Notes under the pieces: generated by a model | What the model was told of the DNA's origin: nothing | Database searches by the model: none | What the model saw: only the letters and a program-made list of their open reading frames with translations | Translations under genes and position numbers: made by a program | In this document: positions 48,901-60,010 of the stretch, piece after piece | How positions within the stretch are numbered: position 1 is the stretch's first letter | How the letters are laid out: each line of letters starts with the position of its first letter | Source: Erythrocercus mccallii | Lineage: Eukaryota; Chordata; Aves; Passeriformes; Dicruridae | DNA: 64,000 nucleotides | Assembly (NCBI GenBank): GCA_013397435.1 | Contig: VZRG01000362.1 | Span: forward strand, 365,315-429,314 | Direction of reading: 5' to 3'

Positions 48901-51299
48901 AAGCCAGGTTTAGCACTCGGATGAACACAAAACAATGTGGTTATCAGGATATGAAAAAACAGCCATTAGGTCCCCAGCTCTTTTAGATGGATCATGAATC
49001 TCAGTCATCACCAGCAACAAGTCTCTTAAGCTGACAATCTGCTATTTAAAGGGTACAAGAAGAGGGAATTTAAGCTCAAGGTCCATTTCTCTTCCTGTGG
49101 CAGCACTGACAGCATGAAAAGGAAATGTTTAATACTAATGGGGACTTTTAAATTTTTTACTTAGAGGATATTTTTGTAAGTATCTAAAAATTGTCTGAGT
49201 TTATTTCTGCTTTGAGGGAGCAAATTTTCCATGGCAGTCTCCAAGCATCTGTGTAGAGACGATGCACAAAGTCCAGTTTTAGGGAGACAAACACACTTGT
49301 GATTGCAGGCTGCTGGAACTGCTATCCTGGAGAGTTAATCCCCTTGTCAGCAGAGCATTAATAAGATATCTGTGTCACAGGAAATATGCTTTCACTTGTG
49401 GGGCTGGTGAGTCCATCTCCGTTCTACACGATTAGTTCTTCTTTTTCTGGAAAATTGTCCTTCTCCTGGATCACTCATTCCCTTTCTGTGCTCAGCTGCT
49501 TTCCCTGTTGCACATTCCCATCACGGGGGTGATTTGTGGTAGATTTGGATGTATCCCTCACTAAATTCCACTTCAAGGTGTCTTGTCCTCCTTGGGCAGC
49601 GTGGACTGAGTTCAGAGATCTGAATTGCAGACAATAAAGAACTTTTTACTGCAAATTACGGCATCTTCAGAGATAAGAATATCCACGGTGAAGGTATTTG
49701 CACACCCGAATTTTCCCTGGTACACAAAGAGGGAAAGCATAAGCACAAGGACCTGCATTGAAATATTTCTTCCATCATTTTGAAGCAATAATTTCATACC
49801 TGCTTATGACGCACCGGTGTAAAGGAGTGATATCCTCAGAACCTCCAAGAAAACATCCCACAGCCAGGGCTCCTGTGAATGATGAGGAAAAGAGCAGCTC
49901 TTTGATGCGAGCTGGGTGGGAAATGGGAGGCAAAAACAGCTTTTGAAAGAGTTGTCTGAGGAGTAAAGGTTACAACACAGGGGTAGCAGGTCTCCATCCA
50001 AAGCAGGGACACCTGTCCCTCCCCACCTTCTCTCTCTGAGCTGAATGTTGATACACACTGAGCTGCGTTTGGATTGCACTGAAAGAGCTTCTCCAAACAC
50101 TCTTGGGTTTTATCCCCGTTCACCTGCATAATTACCTGTGGTACAGCTCAAGATTTACATGGATATTTATATTTAGCCACTAGAAGAATAGTGTAGAACT
50201 TCCTTTCTCCCTTAAATATTTTACTCCCCTTCCTTGGAAAAAAAAGATAGAGTGAAAACATTGAGGACATTGATTTTTCCTTCCAAAATTAAGAAGAAAT
50301 CTGAAAAAATGAAAGTTAGACAGAAAACATTCATCTACTTTCACACAAAAAATGTTTCACTTAAATATCAAAATATGACAATGGTTATAGGGTTGAGTTT
50401 TCGTTCTTTTGCTTCCATAAAATTACATTTTTTTTTGACATTCAGCACTGCTGGAGCAAGATTATTTTGTAGCTAGTGAACAGTCACAATTTCCTTTTGA
50501 ACCCTCCACAGTCTGGAGGAGAAATGGGGCAGCAGAGCAGCCAAACCTCTTTGGGGTTACACAGCTGCTCCTCTGTGCCCTGCCCAGGAGCCAGGGCAGA
50601 GGGAACACCACAAATGATGGGGACCAAAGCCCCACCACTCTTTGATTTCCAAGCGTGTGCTGAAGTCTGGGGTGGAGTAAAACTTGTTCTGCTATCCGTG
50701 CATTGTACCTTCCCTCTGCTTCTGGTGTTAAATTTTAACCTAAGGCAAAAATGTAGGTTATGGCATAATTTATTAAAAAATCAATACCATATTCCCCAGT
50801 AATGGCACAAACACTCCAGCTTATAATAGCTTTACTGTAGTAGGGGATTTTTTTATCATTCCTTTCCAATATGATAACGCTTGTTCTAAGGTCAACAGAC
50901 ATCACATGGTCAGGGGGATATTTTTATAGGAGTGCAGCAGGAGCAGCCTTAAGCTGGTGCACGTGTGGGGCTGACCTCACCACGGGGTGGGATGGTGCAC
51001 ACACAAAAGGTGTTGTCGCTGGAAAATTCCTCTAGATCCCTGTTTTCTGTTTCATCCAGGGGTTCCTGGATGGTTTTCTGATGGCTGACCCCTGTTTTTG
51101 TCCTTGCAGCCATCCTAACACGTGGTTCCTGCAGGTTTTCTGAATATTTCCTGCCAAACACCTCCTCCCAGCATCAGAACCCAGCCATTTTCTACGTCCA
51201 AGCATCCCCAGCTCCCTGCCCAGCACACACAAACTCCTGCTTCTCCATAAAGGGTTTATTTGAAAATTAATTCCTTTCTCTCCTGGCTCTCTCATTAGT
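45921..51299. other. Intergenic or intronic DNA, long unremarkable stretch
   Basis: More than 5 kb in which I recognise no gene, CR1 copy or LTR. Open frames up to 128 codons (47466-47852 plus, through an A-rich run) lack domains. Moderately G+C-rich parts near 46440-46740 and 49830-50100 show matching-length frames on both strands. Confidence 0.4.
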
Positions 51300-51700
51300 T
51301 GCTAGGTTATCTGACCTATATGATGTAAAACCCCAAACGGCTGCAAAGGCACTTTGTGTCTGCAGTTGGAGCGATGAAGAATGGCCTCAATGAGATTATG
51401 CTAACTTTATAGAACTTATTAAAATGAATATCAAACTTTGTTTTGCCTCATTCAATTTTTGATGTTAATTAAGTAAGCACAAGCATAAGAAAGGAAATTG
51501 GATTTGCTACTTAAGGAACTTCCAATAAAGCCATGGATGTTAGTGAAATGAGTTTCTAATAAACATTAATAAGTGTCTCTATAACAAGCAGTGCTTGTCT
51601 TTTAAGAACATTGGATTTTTCTCACAGGATATGGACAGCAATAAAATACATTTGCAAATATGAAGATATATTACAGGCACATTTTTCACCGCAAGCCTCG
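51300..51700. promoter_or_regulatory. Possible conserved noncoding element
   Basis: Unique block with ATTATGCTAACTTTATAG, TTGATGTTAATTAAGTAAGC and AATAAACATTAATAAG words. POU/homeodomain/FOX-like cores are dense and repeats absent. No coding signal. Confidence 0.33.
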
Positions 51701-52990
51701 GTTCCCAGCTTTCTGAGTTTGTGACCTTGGGAACAATCATGGGCCAAGAAATTCAAGAAAACATTTTAAAATTCATACAAATGTAATTTAGGAGCAGCTC
51801 TGGCTAGATGGGAACTTTAGACAAGATTTTTACAGTGAATAATGCTTTTCTTTGTCCATTTCAGACAAATTTAATGTTGCTACTACATTTGACATCAATC
51901 ACCCAGTCACGAGCAGCCACATCCTTGCTCAGGCTAATGACAGGAGGGGAAGGTGCAGAGCCAGGACAGTGCAGCTGTGCACATGGAGACTCAGGGACAG
52001 CCAGAGCTTCTATTTCACCTCTCCTGCTGCAGCCAGAACAAAGCTATTAGAGCCAAGCACAAGGGAGGCATTTCTCTCACAGTTATGCTCATTCCTAAAA
52101 TTAGGTGGGGTTTGAGAAATCCCTATCTGGGCAAAAGACAATTTCCAACTTCCAAAATAATGTCTGCAGCAGGTTTTGTTTGCCTGCTGCCCTTGCATTT
52201 GGCAGCTGGAATCGGTGACAGGCGCGCCAGGAGAAGAATTGTGGAGCAAGATGGTGACATTTGCACATCACCTTTTGAGCATAAAATGCCACCTTTTAAA
52301 TGCAGAGGCACCGTGGGGTGCTGAGGGGGCCACACGTGGTGGTTAAAGCCACAAATCAGCCAAGACACACAGCACAAGAGCAGAGCTGGTTAAAAAGAAA
52401 TAAATGAGATCTTTTTCAGCTAAACAGAAAAATAACTTGCCTTCTCCAAAGTGGATCTGCCAGCAAGCCCAAAGTCTCCCGAACCCCAGAGATTTCAGTG
52501 TTCACACGGGATGAGGAGCTGCCTTTCCATGAGCTCCCATGATAAGAGCAGGGAAAAGCAGCTTTTCTGCACAACCACTGCGGGGGTCAGCTAACAGCCA
52601 GTGATCCACAATTCATTCCTGCCCATTGAACAAACCTCCCAGGTTATTCCCTCCCTCACTGCTCAAACCTGCTCAGAGGCTTCGGGCAGAGCTGCATCAA
52701 TTGGTTGGGTTACATCTGGCTTTACAGGTGACTCTGCCCAGGTGAAGCTTGAAACGACCGCGCTGGAGGGACGACTGATAAAATTCAGTGATCCTCTCCA
52801 TCAGGACTTCCAGCAAAGCAAATATTCTGGGCTGCAATTACCAGCCAAAAAAATGCACCTCAGTTTTCATTATCCAACATATTACGTCAGCAGAGGTGCT
52901 CCTGGCACAGACTGGCCTCAAACTCACCAACCTCAACCACATGAATTTGTTTGCCCATAATTCATATGATGCATCTCAACCCATTCAAAG
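51701..52990. other. Intergenic or intronic DNA
   Basis: No gene. Frames of 80-123 codons around 51808-52377 occur on both strands without domains. Confidence 0.4.
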
Positions 52991-53580
52991 TAATCACTGC
53001 ATCCCTTCCTGGTAATGAAAAGTGATTAATTTTCAATTATGGTAAGTATCCCATTTTTCACAGTGCAGCACTGGTCTAAGTCACCCTATCTCTAACATTC
53101 TAATTACAGACATTAAAAGTTCCTTATAATTATTGCAGAAAGATCAGTAAAATTAAAAATATGGGTTACTTGCTGCTATTATTACATTTGCTCTAATGCA
53201 GCCAAGGCTTAAATTTCTGCCTGAGCTGCCAGCCATTTCATCAATCTCTTTTTTGTGACTTGTTTAGAACAACTGGTTTTATTTCACAGTCTCACTAACC
53301 GTTCCAACAGGTCTGTTAGCGGGTTGGCACTCTGCATTTTGTAAAGCTCTAATTAAGCAAAACAAGCTAAAAATCACTAATATGTGCCTTTAGCAAAGTA
53401 GCACTGTAATTATCTCATTTAACAGATAACTACTTGTATTTCATTTTTCAAAGCACAAAGAGAAAACTAGCTCTAAATGTCACTTTTCTGGCTCATTAAA
53501 CTCACTAGAGAATTATCAAATTAGAGATTTCTACTACAAATATTATAATAAACTCCGTGAGCTCATATAAGCAACATGAG
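52991..53580. promoter_or_regulatory. Possible conserved noncoding element cluster
   Basis: About 600 bp with GTGATTAATTTTCAATTATGG, CTCTAATTAAGC, GTAATTATCTC and TTTAGCAAAG words and no repeats. Homeodomain-core density is high. No coding signal. Confidence 0.37.
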
Positions 53581-55139
53581 GATTTGGGGAAGGGACAAGC
53601 ATTAGAAAATATTCAGTTTTGCAGAATAAATGCCGGTTGCATATTTACAAACAACTTCTATTACAACATTACCCAAATTTTGGTCCTCTTTAGAAGAATC
53701 CGAAGTATCAAATTGTGCATTGCACATACTATATAATGTAACCTACAGAATTTTATACCTGAGTGCCAAATCCTTTTTTTCTATTCTCAACATGATCATC
53801 TTTTTTTCCCTTAAATATCCTTTCCTAAGTTACTCTTTGGAGCTGTATGGGAACTGGGCGATAAAAGAAAGTTATGCAGATGCCAGCACACAGCTTCAAG
53901 GTAAGATTTATTTGTCTGTGTGTCTGATGGAAGCACTAACACGGATCCAATCACCTCACATAACCACTGCCAGCTCAAACCAAGGCATTTACATCAGAGC
54001 CTGGGGCCTGGGCTGCAAAGTTTCCATGCAATAACCAAGTCATAACCCATAACTTGTTCACTTGCACTAACAGTGTAATATTCCTGGATTTCAGGAGTGT
54101 TTCCATAAAGCAGGCTGTACCCATATCTGCATTTATTTCTGTGTCACTGTAGATGTATCTGTCCTTGCTGGTGGCAAAACGAATGCCCACACACAAGAAG
54201 GTTTATGGAAAGCCTGAGAGATATTCCCACCCCGAAGCAGCCGAAAAACTGGAAGCAGCAAAATGAACCCAGCAGGAACTGCTGTACATGATGTGGGCTA
54301 AACCCCCAGGGGTCAGGAGCAGAGGGGGTGACGCAGTTCTGCATGGGGACCAGTGTGTTATCAGCTCCATGAGGGTTCGTCACACTCTGAGGGTTGACTA
54401 GCAACTTTCTCAGAGATGGCTTAATAATAATTTCTGAGATGGCTCATCGGGTGTGTTTTGAAAAGCAAAAGGTTTTAATTGAAGAGAAAATTACAAACGA
54501 TACAAAATAAAAGCAAAAGCCGTGTGCAGATGCAGGGAAGCTCCTTACACCTGGCTAAGACACCCCAAAAAGCCCTGAGCACCTCTGGGCTCTTTCTTAT
54601 CTACTTAATATTTTAGGAGGGTTTTTTGACTTGCTGCCCAATAGAAAATCGTGACATTTTTGAAGAACAGCTACAGAGACCAGCAGGTGCCCCTGTGCTG
54701 GCACTGGGCCAATTTCAGTGAAGGAAACAGAGATATTTCTGGTGCTTTTCCCTTAAAAGTCAGGGGTGAAACTGAAACCCCTTTCCTAAAATGGAAACAC
54801 CCACTCGATTGTGGGGTGCACCACTTGTGGTGTGCAGGTCACCCATCCCACACTTAGGACATAAATCCTCCTGCTGATGGGTGAAGACCCCCTCAGCCCT
54901 GGCATCAACAGGCAGAAAAACCAGTTCCAACCAAACCACTGTGATGCTTCTCCATCCTCTTTACCACCTTTCCCCACCCAGGAGCTTGTGCAGAATCCAT
55001 CGCCCTGAGCCAGCCTGGCCGGGCACAGGCGGTGAGGTTCCACCAGGGATGCATTTGGCTGCCTGTGACTGATGCCCTGGGATATTCCTCCGAGTGCAGC
55101 TCCAGCCCTGCAAGCGAGCACACGGAAATGGGGCTGCAT
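53581..55139. other. Intergenic or intronic DNA
   Basis: No gene. The plus-strand 134-codon frame at 53630-54034 has no domain. A splice-donor-like AAGGTAAGA at 53899 inside it has no convincing acceptor partner. Confidence 0.4.
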
Positions 55140-55400
55140 CCCTGGACATTTGTATTCTGCTGGGCTCCTCGTGGCGCATTATAATATGGCTTAGGAGCCT
55201 CCCGTAAAGAAAGTTGCGGCAATAAAGCTCGACTGATTGATTGATGCATCGCCACTTTTAGGGTCCGTTGCACAAACTATTTGGATAGTGGAAGCCCATA
55301 AAGTATAATGTCTGTGCTAAAAGTGACACAATGAAGGAGATGATGCACCTGCTTCAATTTCAGCTCGGAGTCATTATTTAGAGCTGGGGGTCTAGGAGTT
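55140..55400. promoter_or_regulatory. Probable conserved noncoding element
   Basis: A compact 260-bp block with several retained CpGs (CTCGTGGCGCATTATAAT, CCCGTAAAG, TTGCGGCAATAAAGCTCG, GCATCGCC, GGTCCGTTGC) and a TTGATTGATTGATGCATC (PBX/MEIS-like TGATTGAT) array. It has no transposon and no long frame of its own. CpG retention is unusual for this A+T content and suggests constraint. Confidence 0.42.
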
Positions 55401-56332
55401 GCAAAATACTGCCTTTCTAGTTCCCTACTGGTTTGCCACAAGATAAATGTCTAAAACTAAGGACCCCGGGCACACAATAATAAAAACCTTTTTAGAGTCT
55501 AGACCCTTCCACTAGTTAAAGGAAACCTATTCCCATTTTTCTGTTAGGAAAAAAAAAATGGGATGCAGTTTCCCAGTGGCAGAGATCAAATTTTTTATTT
55601 ATATAAAAAATGCAGGATTTGGGGGGAAAAAAAAACCCCAAACATACAACCTTGCATGGACAAGACCAGCGGGTTGAGGGGCAGATCTGATCTCAGCTCC
55701 TCTGCTCTGATCCCAGCACGTTACAAAAATGAGCAAAACTGGAATCTCTCTCCATGGTTAGACACAAACCACCCTGGCAAATTAGCTGGTGGTGTCATTT
55801 CCATCTGGGAAACACAATGAAGAATAACAAAACACTCTGAAAGCTGAAACTAACCAGAGCATAGTGTTAAATACAGAATTATCGGCCAAATCAAGGTTGC
55901 CTTTCCCTTTGGTAGATTCTGGCAAATGTAAAAGAGCTGAGCCACACAAAATTCAACCCTCTCCAAAATCAGTTCAAGACTGAGTCCCTCAGCTCAGCCC
56001 CTGATTGCACTGTGGGTTTTACAGCTCTCAGACATCTTAGGGGGGAACATATTCCTCTCTAAACTCAAGTTAATTGATAATTTTTTAAGGACAAAACCTG
56101 CAAAGTTAATTTTTCATTCCCACTTCTATTAAGAGCAGTTGAGGCCATTCAGATTAGATAGTCCCAGACAGGTTTTTTTCCCCTCAAACAGATGCTCAGG
56201 TCTTTCAGAGGTTTTGCAGCTATTTCAGTCACAATGAATGATCCATGCATGAACACAAGCCCTCGCAGGCAAAACTCTCTGGGAAAGTGCTGAAAAATGT
56301 AATTTGTGAAATTCTCGTTGGGAAATGGGGAT
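55401..56332. other. Intergenic or intronic DNA
   Basis: No gene or recognised repeat. Confidence 0.4.
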
Positions 56333-56620
56333 ATGGACCTATTGGAGCAAGTCCAGAGGTGGCCACAGAGATGCTCAGGGGGCTGGAACATCACTGCTAT
56401 AAAGACAGGCTGGGAGAGCTGGGGGTGCTCACCTGGAGAGGAGAAGGCTCCAGGGAGAGCTCAGAGCCCCTGGCAGGGCCTAAAGATCTCCAGGAGAGCT
56501 GGAGAGGGACTGGGGACAAGGGATGGAGGGACAGGAGACAGGGAATGGCTCCCACTGCCAGAGGGCAGGGCTGGATGGGAGATTGGGGAAAAATTCTTCC
56601 CTGTGAGGGTGGTGGGGCAC
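56333..56620 (+). mobile_element. CR1 LINE fragment lacking its 3' end
   Basis: Matches the CR1 segment upstream of the usual tail: GACCTATTGGAGCAAGTCC, GGTGGCCACAGAGATGCTC, GACAGGCTGGGAGAGCTGGG, GAGAGGAGAAGGCTCCAGGG, GAGAGCTGGAGAGGGACTGG and ATTCTTCCCTGTGAGGG. It stops at GGTGGTGGGGCAC (56620), before the GTTGCCCAGAG core and the terminal repeats. CR1 copies are normally 5'-truncated but keep the 3' end, so the missing tail implies later deletion or rearrangement. The long open frames here (189 and 136 codons) are readings of this noncoding element. Confidence 0.88.
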
Positions 56621-58180
56621 ATCAAAGCCTTGAAACGCAAAGAAAGGGAAAGTTGGTACAATGCTCAGGAATGGGATTTTTATGGGTCCCGCTGGTGCTG
56701 CACTGGATTTTGGTAGTGTTTGAGGCTGGAGATGAACCAGGAACACACCTGGAGGAACAAAGGGGTCAGCCCCAGGCTCTTGCCTTTCACAGCAATCATT
56801 ACTGGGGCAAGTGAGGTGGGAAGAGCAGTGAGACAAAAGGAGAATGAGATCAGAGTTTGTTCACAGGCCACAAACCAATTTACCTTGAAATGATCCTTTC
56901 ATTAAACCCACGTCATCACCTCTAGCACACAGGATTGAATCCATGGAAATTGCGTGTAACATACTTTGCATTTATAGGGAAGAGGCTTGGCTATCAAATG
57001 ACCAAAAAAGAAGAAAGGTTAAAGAGCGTGACTTATTGAGCAGTGACCTTGAACTGTTCTTGCAAGAGATACGGTTTCCCTTAAGGAGCAGAAGCAACCT
57101 TTAAACCTCAGACCTTCATATTTACCTTTAGCCTTCTGGCTGCTCCTGACAAAGCTGCAGAAGAACAGTCCTGGACAGATCAGGTTTGCTCCACCCTTCT
57201 GATCAGCCTGGGATACATCTGGCCCTTCTCTGCCCTTTGCACCTAGGTTCCATTTGCTCTAAAGGGGCAACTTCCCAAGGTCAGGCATAGGCACTGCTTT
57301 TTCAGACCCCTCCCAGTCATCAACTCAGATTACTTTGGATCTCCATCAAACAGGAGCCAGTTGATCTCCTCCAACTCACCACCACAAGATCTCTTATCTG
57401 TGTTTATCCTGTGTGCAGGGTTGCCCTACAAAGCAATGACAAATATCTTTCCAGATCAATGGCTCCTGCTTGGAAAATGAATGTCCTGGATTAGCCTTGG
57501 ACATTTGGGTAGCAGTAGGGCACCATTATCCTGCAGCTATACTCTTGTCTGTGGACATTATCTCTTCATTTTTATCTGTTGCAGACTAAACCAGCATTGA
57601 TCAGAAGGAAAAGTCTGTACATGATTTGCCGGCTTGGTGTCATCAGAGCTGTTACTAAACACCTCCCCTTGAAAGAATTTCTCTTCTGCTTTCATTCCAT
57701 CAAGAATGCCACCTTTTCCAAAAGAGACTGTAACACACTGCTGCAAACTTCATCCACCCAAAGGCTGGATATCCATCAGTCTTCCCTTCTCTCTACATAT
57801 TCCAGAATTTTCTCTGTGTTTTCCACAGCTTGTTGATCTTCCGTTGGGAGAAAAAATAAATATGAGCTATGATAAAATGCTATTGACTCAAAAATACTGA
57901 ATACAATTCTGGTATTTCTCTCATGATTTTCCTGATTCATACCAATCCTGACCTTCAAACTCCTTCATATTCTACGCTCTTCCATGGGATGATCCCTTTT
58001 TTTTTTTTTTTTTAATAGTAGGCAAGTGTCCACTAAGGACCATTTGCTTGATCTTACATAAGTGAACTCATTAAGATGGAGACCTCCATCAAAATGGGGA
58101 CCTTCAAAACAAACTCAGCCAAAACACCAGTTTGCTGTTTCCTGGCTCCCTTCTTGAAAGAGCAGTGCCAAAAAGAAAAA
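56621..58180. other. Intergenic or intronic DNA
   Basis: No gene or recognised repeat, apart from a T-run at 57999-58013 and the A-rich lead-in to the pentanucleotide array. Confidence 0.4.
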
Positions 58181-58235
58181 AATAAAATAAAATAAAATAA
58201 AATAAAATAAAATAAAATAAAATAAAATAAAATAA
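58181..58235. repeat. (AATAA)n pentanucleotide microsatellite
   Basis: Eleven perfect AATAA units, preceded by an impure A-run. It is a rotation of the same AAAAT motif as the array at 40321, and A-rich on the same strand. Confidence 0.96.
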
Positions 58236-58869
58236 GCCATACTTCACAGGAACAGCATCAAGCAGAACCCTTCCACAGGATGCTGTAAAAAATTTGCCAC
58301 GAGTCTCAGAATCACAAAGGCCAGGATCTCTTAGCTAAGTATCATGGCCCATAGGTATGGAAAAATGTCCCACTGTTTTAAGAGTGCTACAATGCCTTCT
58401 CACAATGGAGCAGATAAAAAAGAGCACTGCAGCTTTAACTTTATATTTCTGGCTTTTGTTGGCTGAAGCCAGATCCTTGGTGTTATTTTAATGCAGCAGC
58501 AAAGAGCTGCATTTAATACATGATAGGCTCAAGATGCCTCTTTTTTTTCCCCCCCAGTTTTTTATATGTGTGCTGAATATCCAGCATGTAATTGAAAAAG
58601 GAAAAGGAGCTGCTTGTTTGCTGCCTGATCCAGGAATGATTAAAGGTAGAAGTTTTTCAGGCATTACTGACAGAAAGGGTATAGTTAAAGCTGCTTTAAA
58701 AAAAAAAGAAAGCCTTCATAAAGAGCCACTACTCAAACCGCTATTAAAAGCAGGGAGTGAAATGCAGCTTCTTCACCAATTACTGCGAGGAGTGTACACC
58801 TTAAAGCACTCTTTGAATTGTGTCCTCCGGGGCTGGCAGCTCCCCAGCCCGGCAGCCTGGGCCAGGCTC

Positions 58870-58885
58870 TGTGTGTGTGTGTGTG
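58870..58885. repeat. (TG)8 microsatellite
   Basis: Eight uninterrupted TG units. Confidence 0.85.
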
Positions 58886-59380
58886 CTGGGGCTCTCCAAC
58901 CGGTGCCAGCCCATTCAGGGCTACATTAGTGCTGCAGGGGGGGCCACAGCGCTGCACCAACTTCACTCCCTGCTTGTTGTTTGCCACCCATTTACAGCTG
59001 AACCCTCTGTGCAGAGACAGCTCTAAATGACTCTCTGCACCTCTTCACCAAGCCACTTGTTTTTGTCGTTTCTTTCTCTTTTTTAAAAAAAAAAATAATC
59101 CAGAGGAAATAATTGATAAACCCAACACCATCCACCTTAAAGGCAAATGCATATATCCACCTGGTTAAAATTCCTCCTCTTTCTATTTTCCATCTCCCTA
59201 TATCCATTTTGTTCGGCACTGTTTAAACAATACTTCATCAAATGCAGCCCGAAGCAAATAAAAAGCACAGTAGAGTAAATAAAAAGTTAAAAAAAAAAAA
59301 AATCACAGGCTGGAGGGTAAGTACTTTTATTCCTGTACTTTCATTGCTTGGGGGAATTATTATTCCATTGCTGGTTTCAG

Positions 59381-59406
59381 GAGGCGGGGGGGAGTGGTGG
59401 GGGGGT
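59381..59406 (+). other. G-rich tract, possible quadruplex
   Basis: Two runs of six to seven G separated by AGTGGTGG-type spacers. Each long run could supply two G-tracts, so a four-stranded structure is possible. No function is implied. Confidence 0.4.
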
Positions 59407-59480
59407 GAAAGGACAGCCATGTTATTCGTGAAATGGATTGCTCCTCTCACTGCTTTTCACTCCTCTGGGTTCTCAAAAGT

Positions 59481-60010
59481 CCAATGATTACAACAAAGTG
59501 TGGCCATCTATTCCGTCTTATTGACAAAGGTCCTTAATTACTGCTGCACCAGTAATACCTGCTATTAAATTCTGCTAAACAGAGGCTGCAAATTAGCCGT
59601 GGATCCCGGTAACCTTTTGTGTGTAATTACAGGCAGCGGGATTGACGCTGAGGCTACAGCACTGACCCGAGTCACAGCAATGGGAAACCTTTGTTTATCA
59701 CCTGTGGTGGGGGCCAAAATGTGAAATTAAAAGCTCTCCATCAGTGGAAGGCCTTTGGAAGCCCGGGAAAGCAACAGGAAGGCAAAAAGCAAACTGCTCT
59801 GTATTTATCACCGACTTCTCCAATTGCTGTTTAAACTCGCGGCTCATTAACCTGGGGGGCTGCTCCAGCGCGCCAGGCGTGCAAAGTTTAAAATGGCAAA
59901 AATTTAGGTTGTCTTTTTGAGGTGTTCTGTATTTCATCCAGGCCTTTAACCTGCATTTAAGAGCCCGTTTGCTGCACTTGCTGACTCTAAACACGTTGCG
60001 GTGATGCGAA
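59481..60010. promoter_or_regulatory. Probable conserved noncoding element cluster
   Basis: About 500 bp with SOX/TCF-like words (ACAACAAAGTG, GACAAAGG, CCTTTGTTTATC), TTAATTAC and TGTAATTACAGG cores and many retained CpGs (CCCGGTAACC, GACGCTG, CCCGAGTC, ACTCGCGGC, CAGCGCGCC). Transposons and microsatellites are absent. The 120-codon minus frame 59698-60060 has no domain. Confidence 0.42.

Larger units (their letters stand above)
58236..59480. other. Intergenic or intronic DNA with small low-complexity tracts
   Basis: No gene. Contains a (TG)8 tract at 58870-58885, an A-run at 59089, an A-run at 59289 and a G-rich tract at 59381-59406. The 58534-58929 plus frame (131 codons) has no domain. 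Confidence 0.4.

Noticed and set aside
56245..56814. 189-codon plus-strand open frame
   Set aside because: Most of it reads the noncoding 3' region of a CR1 element.
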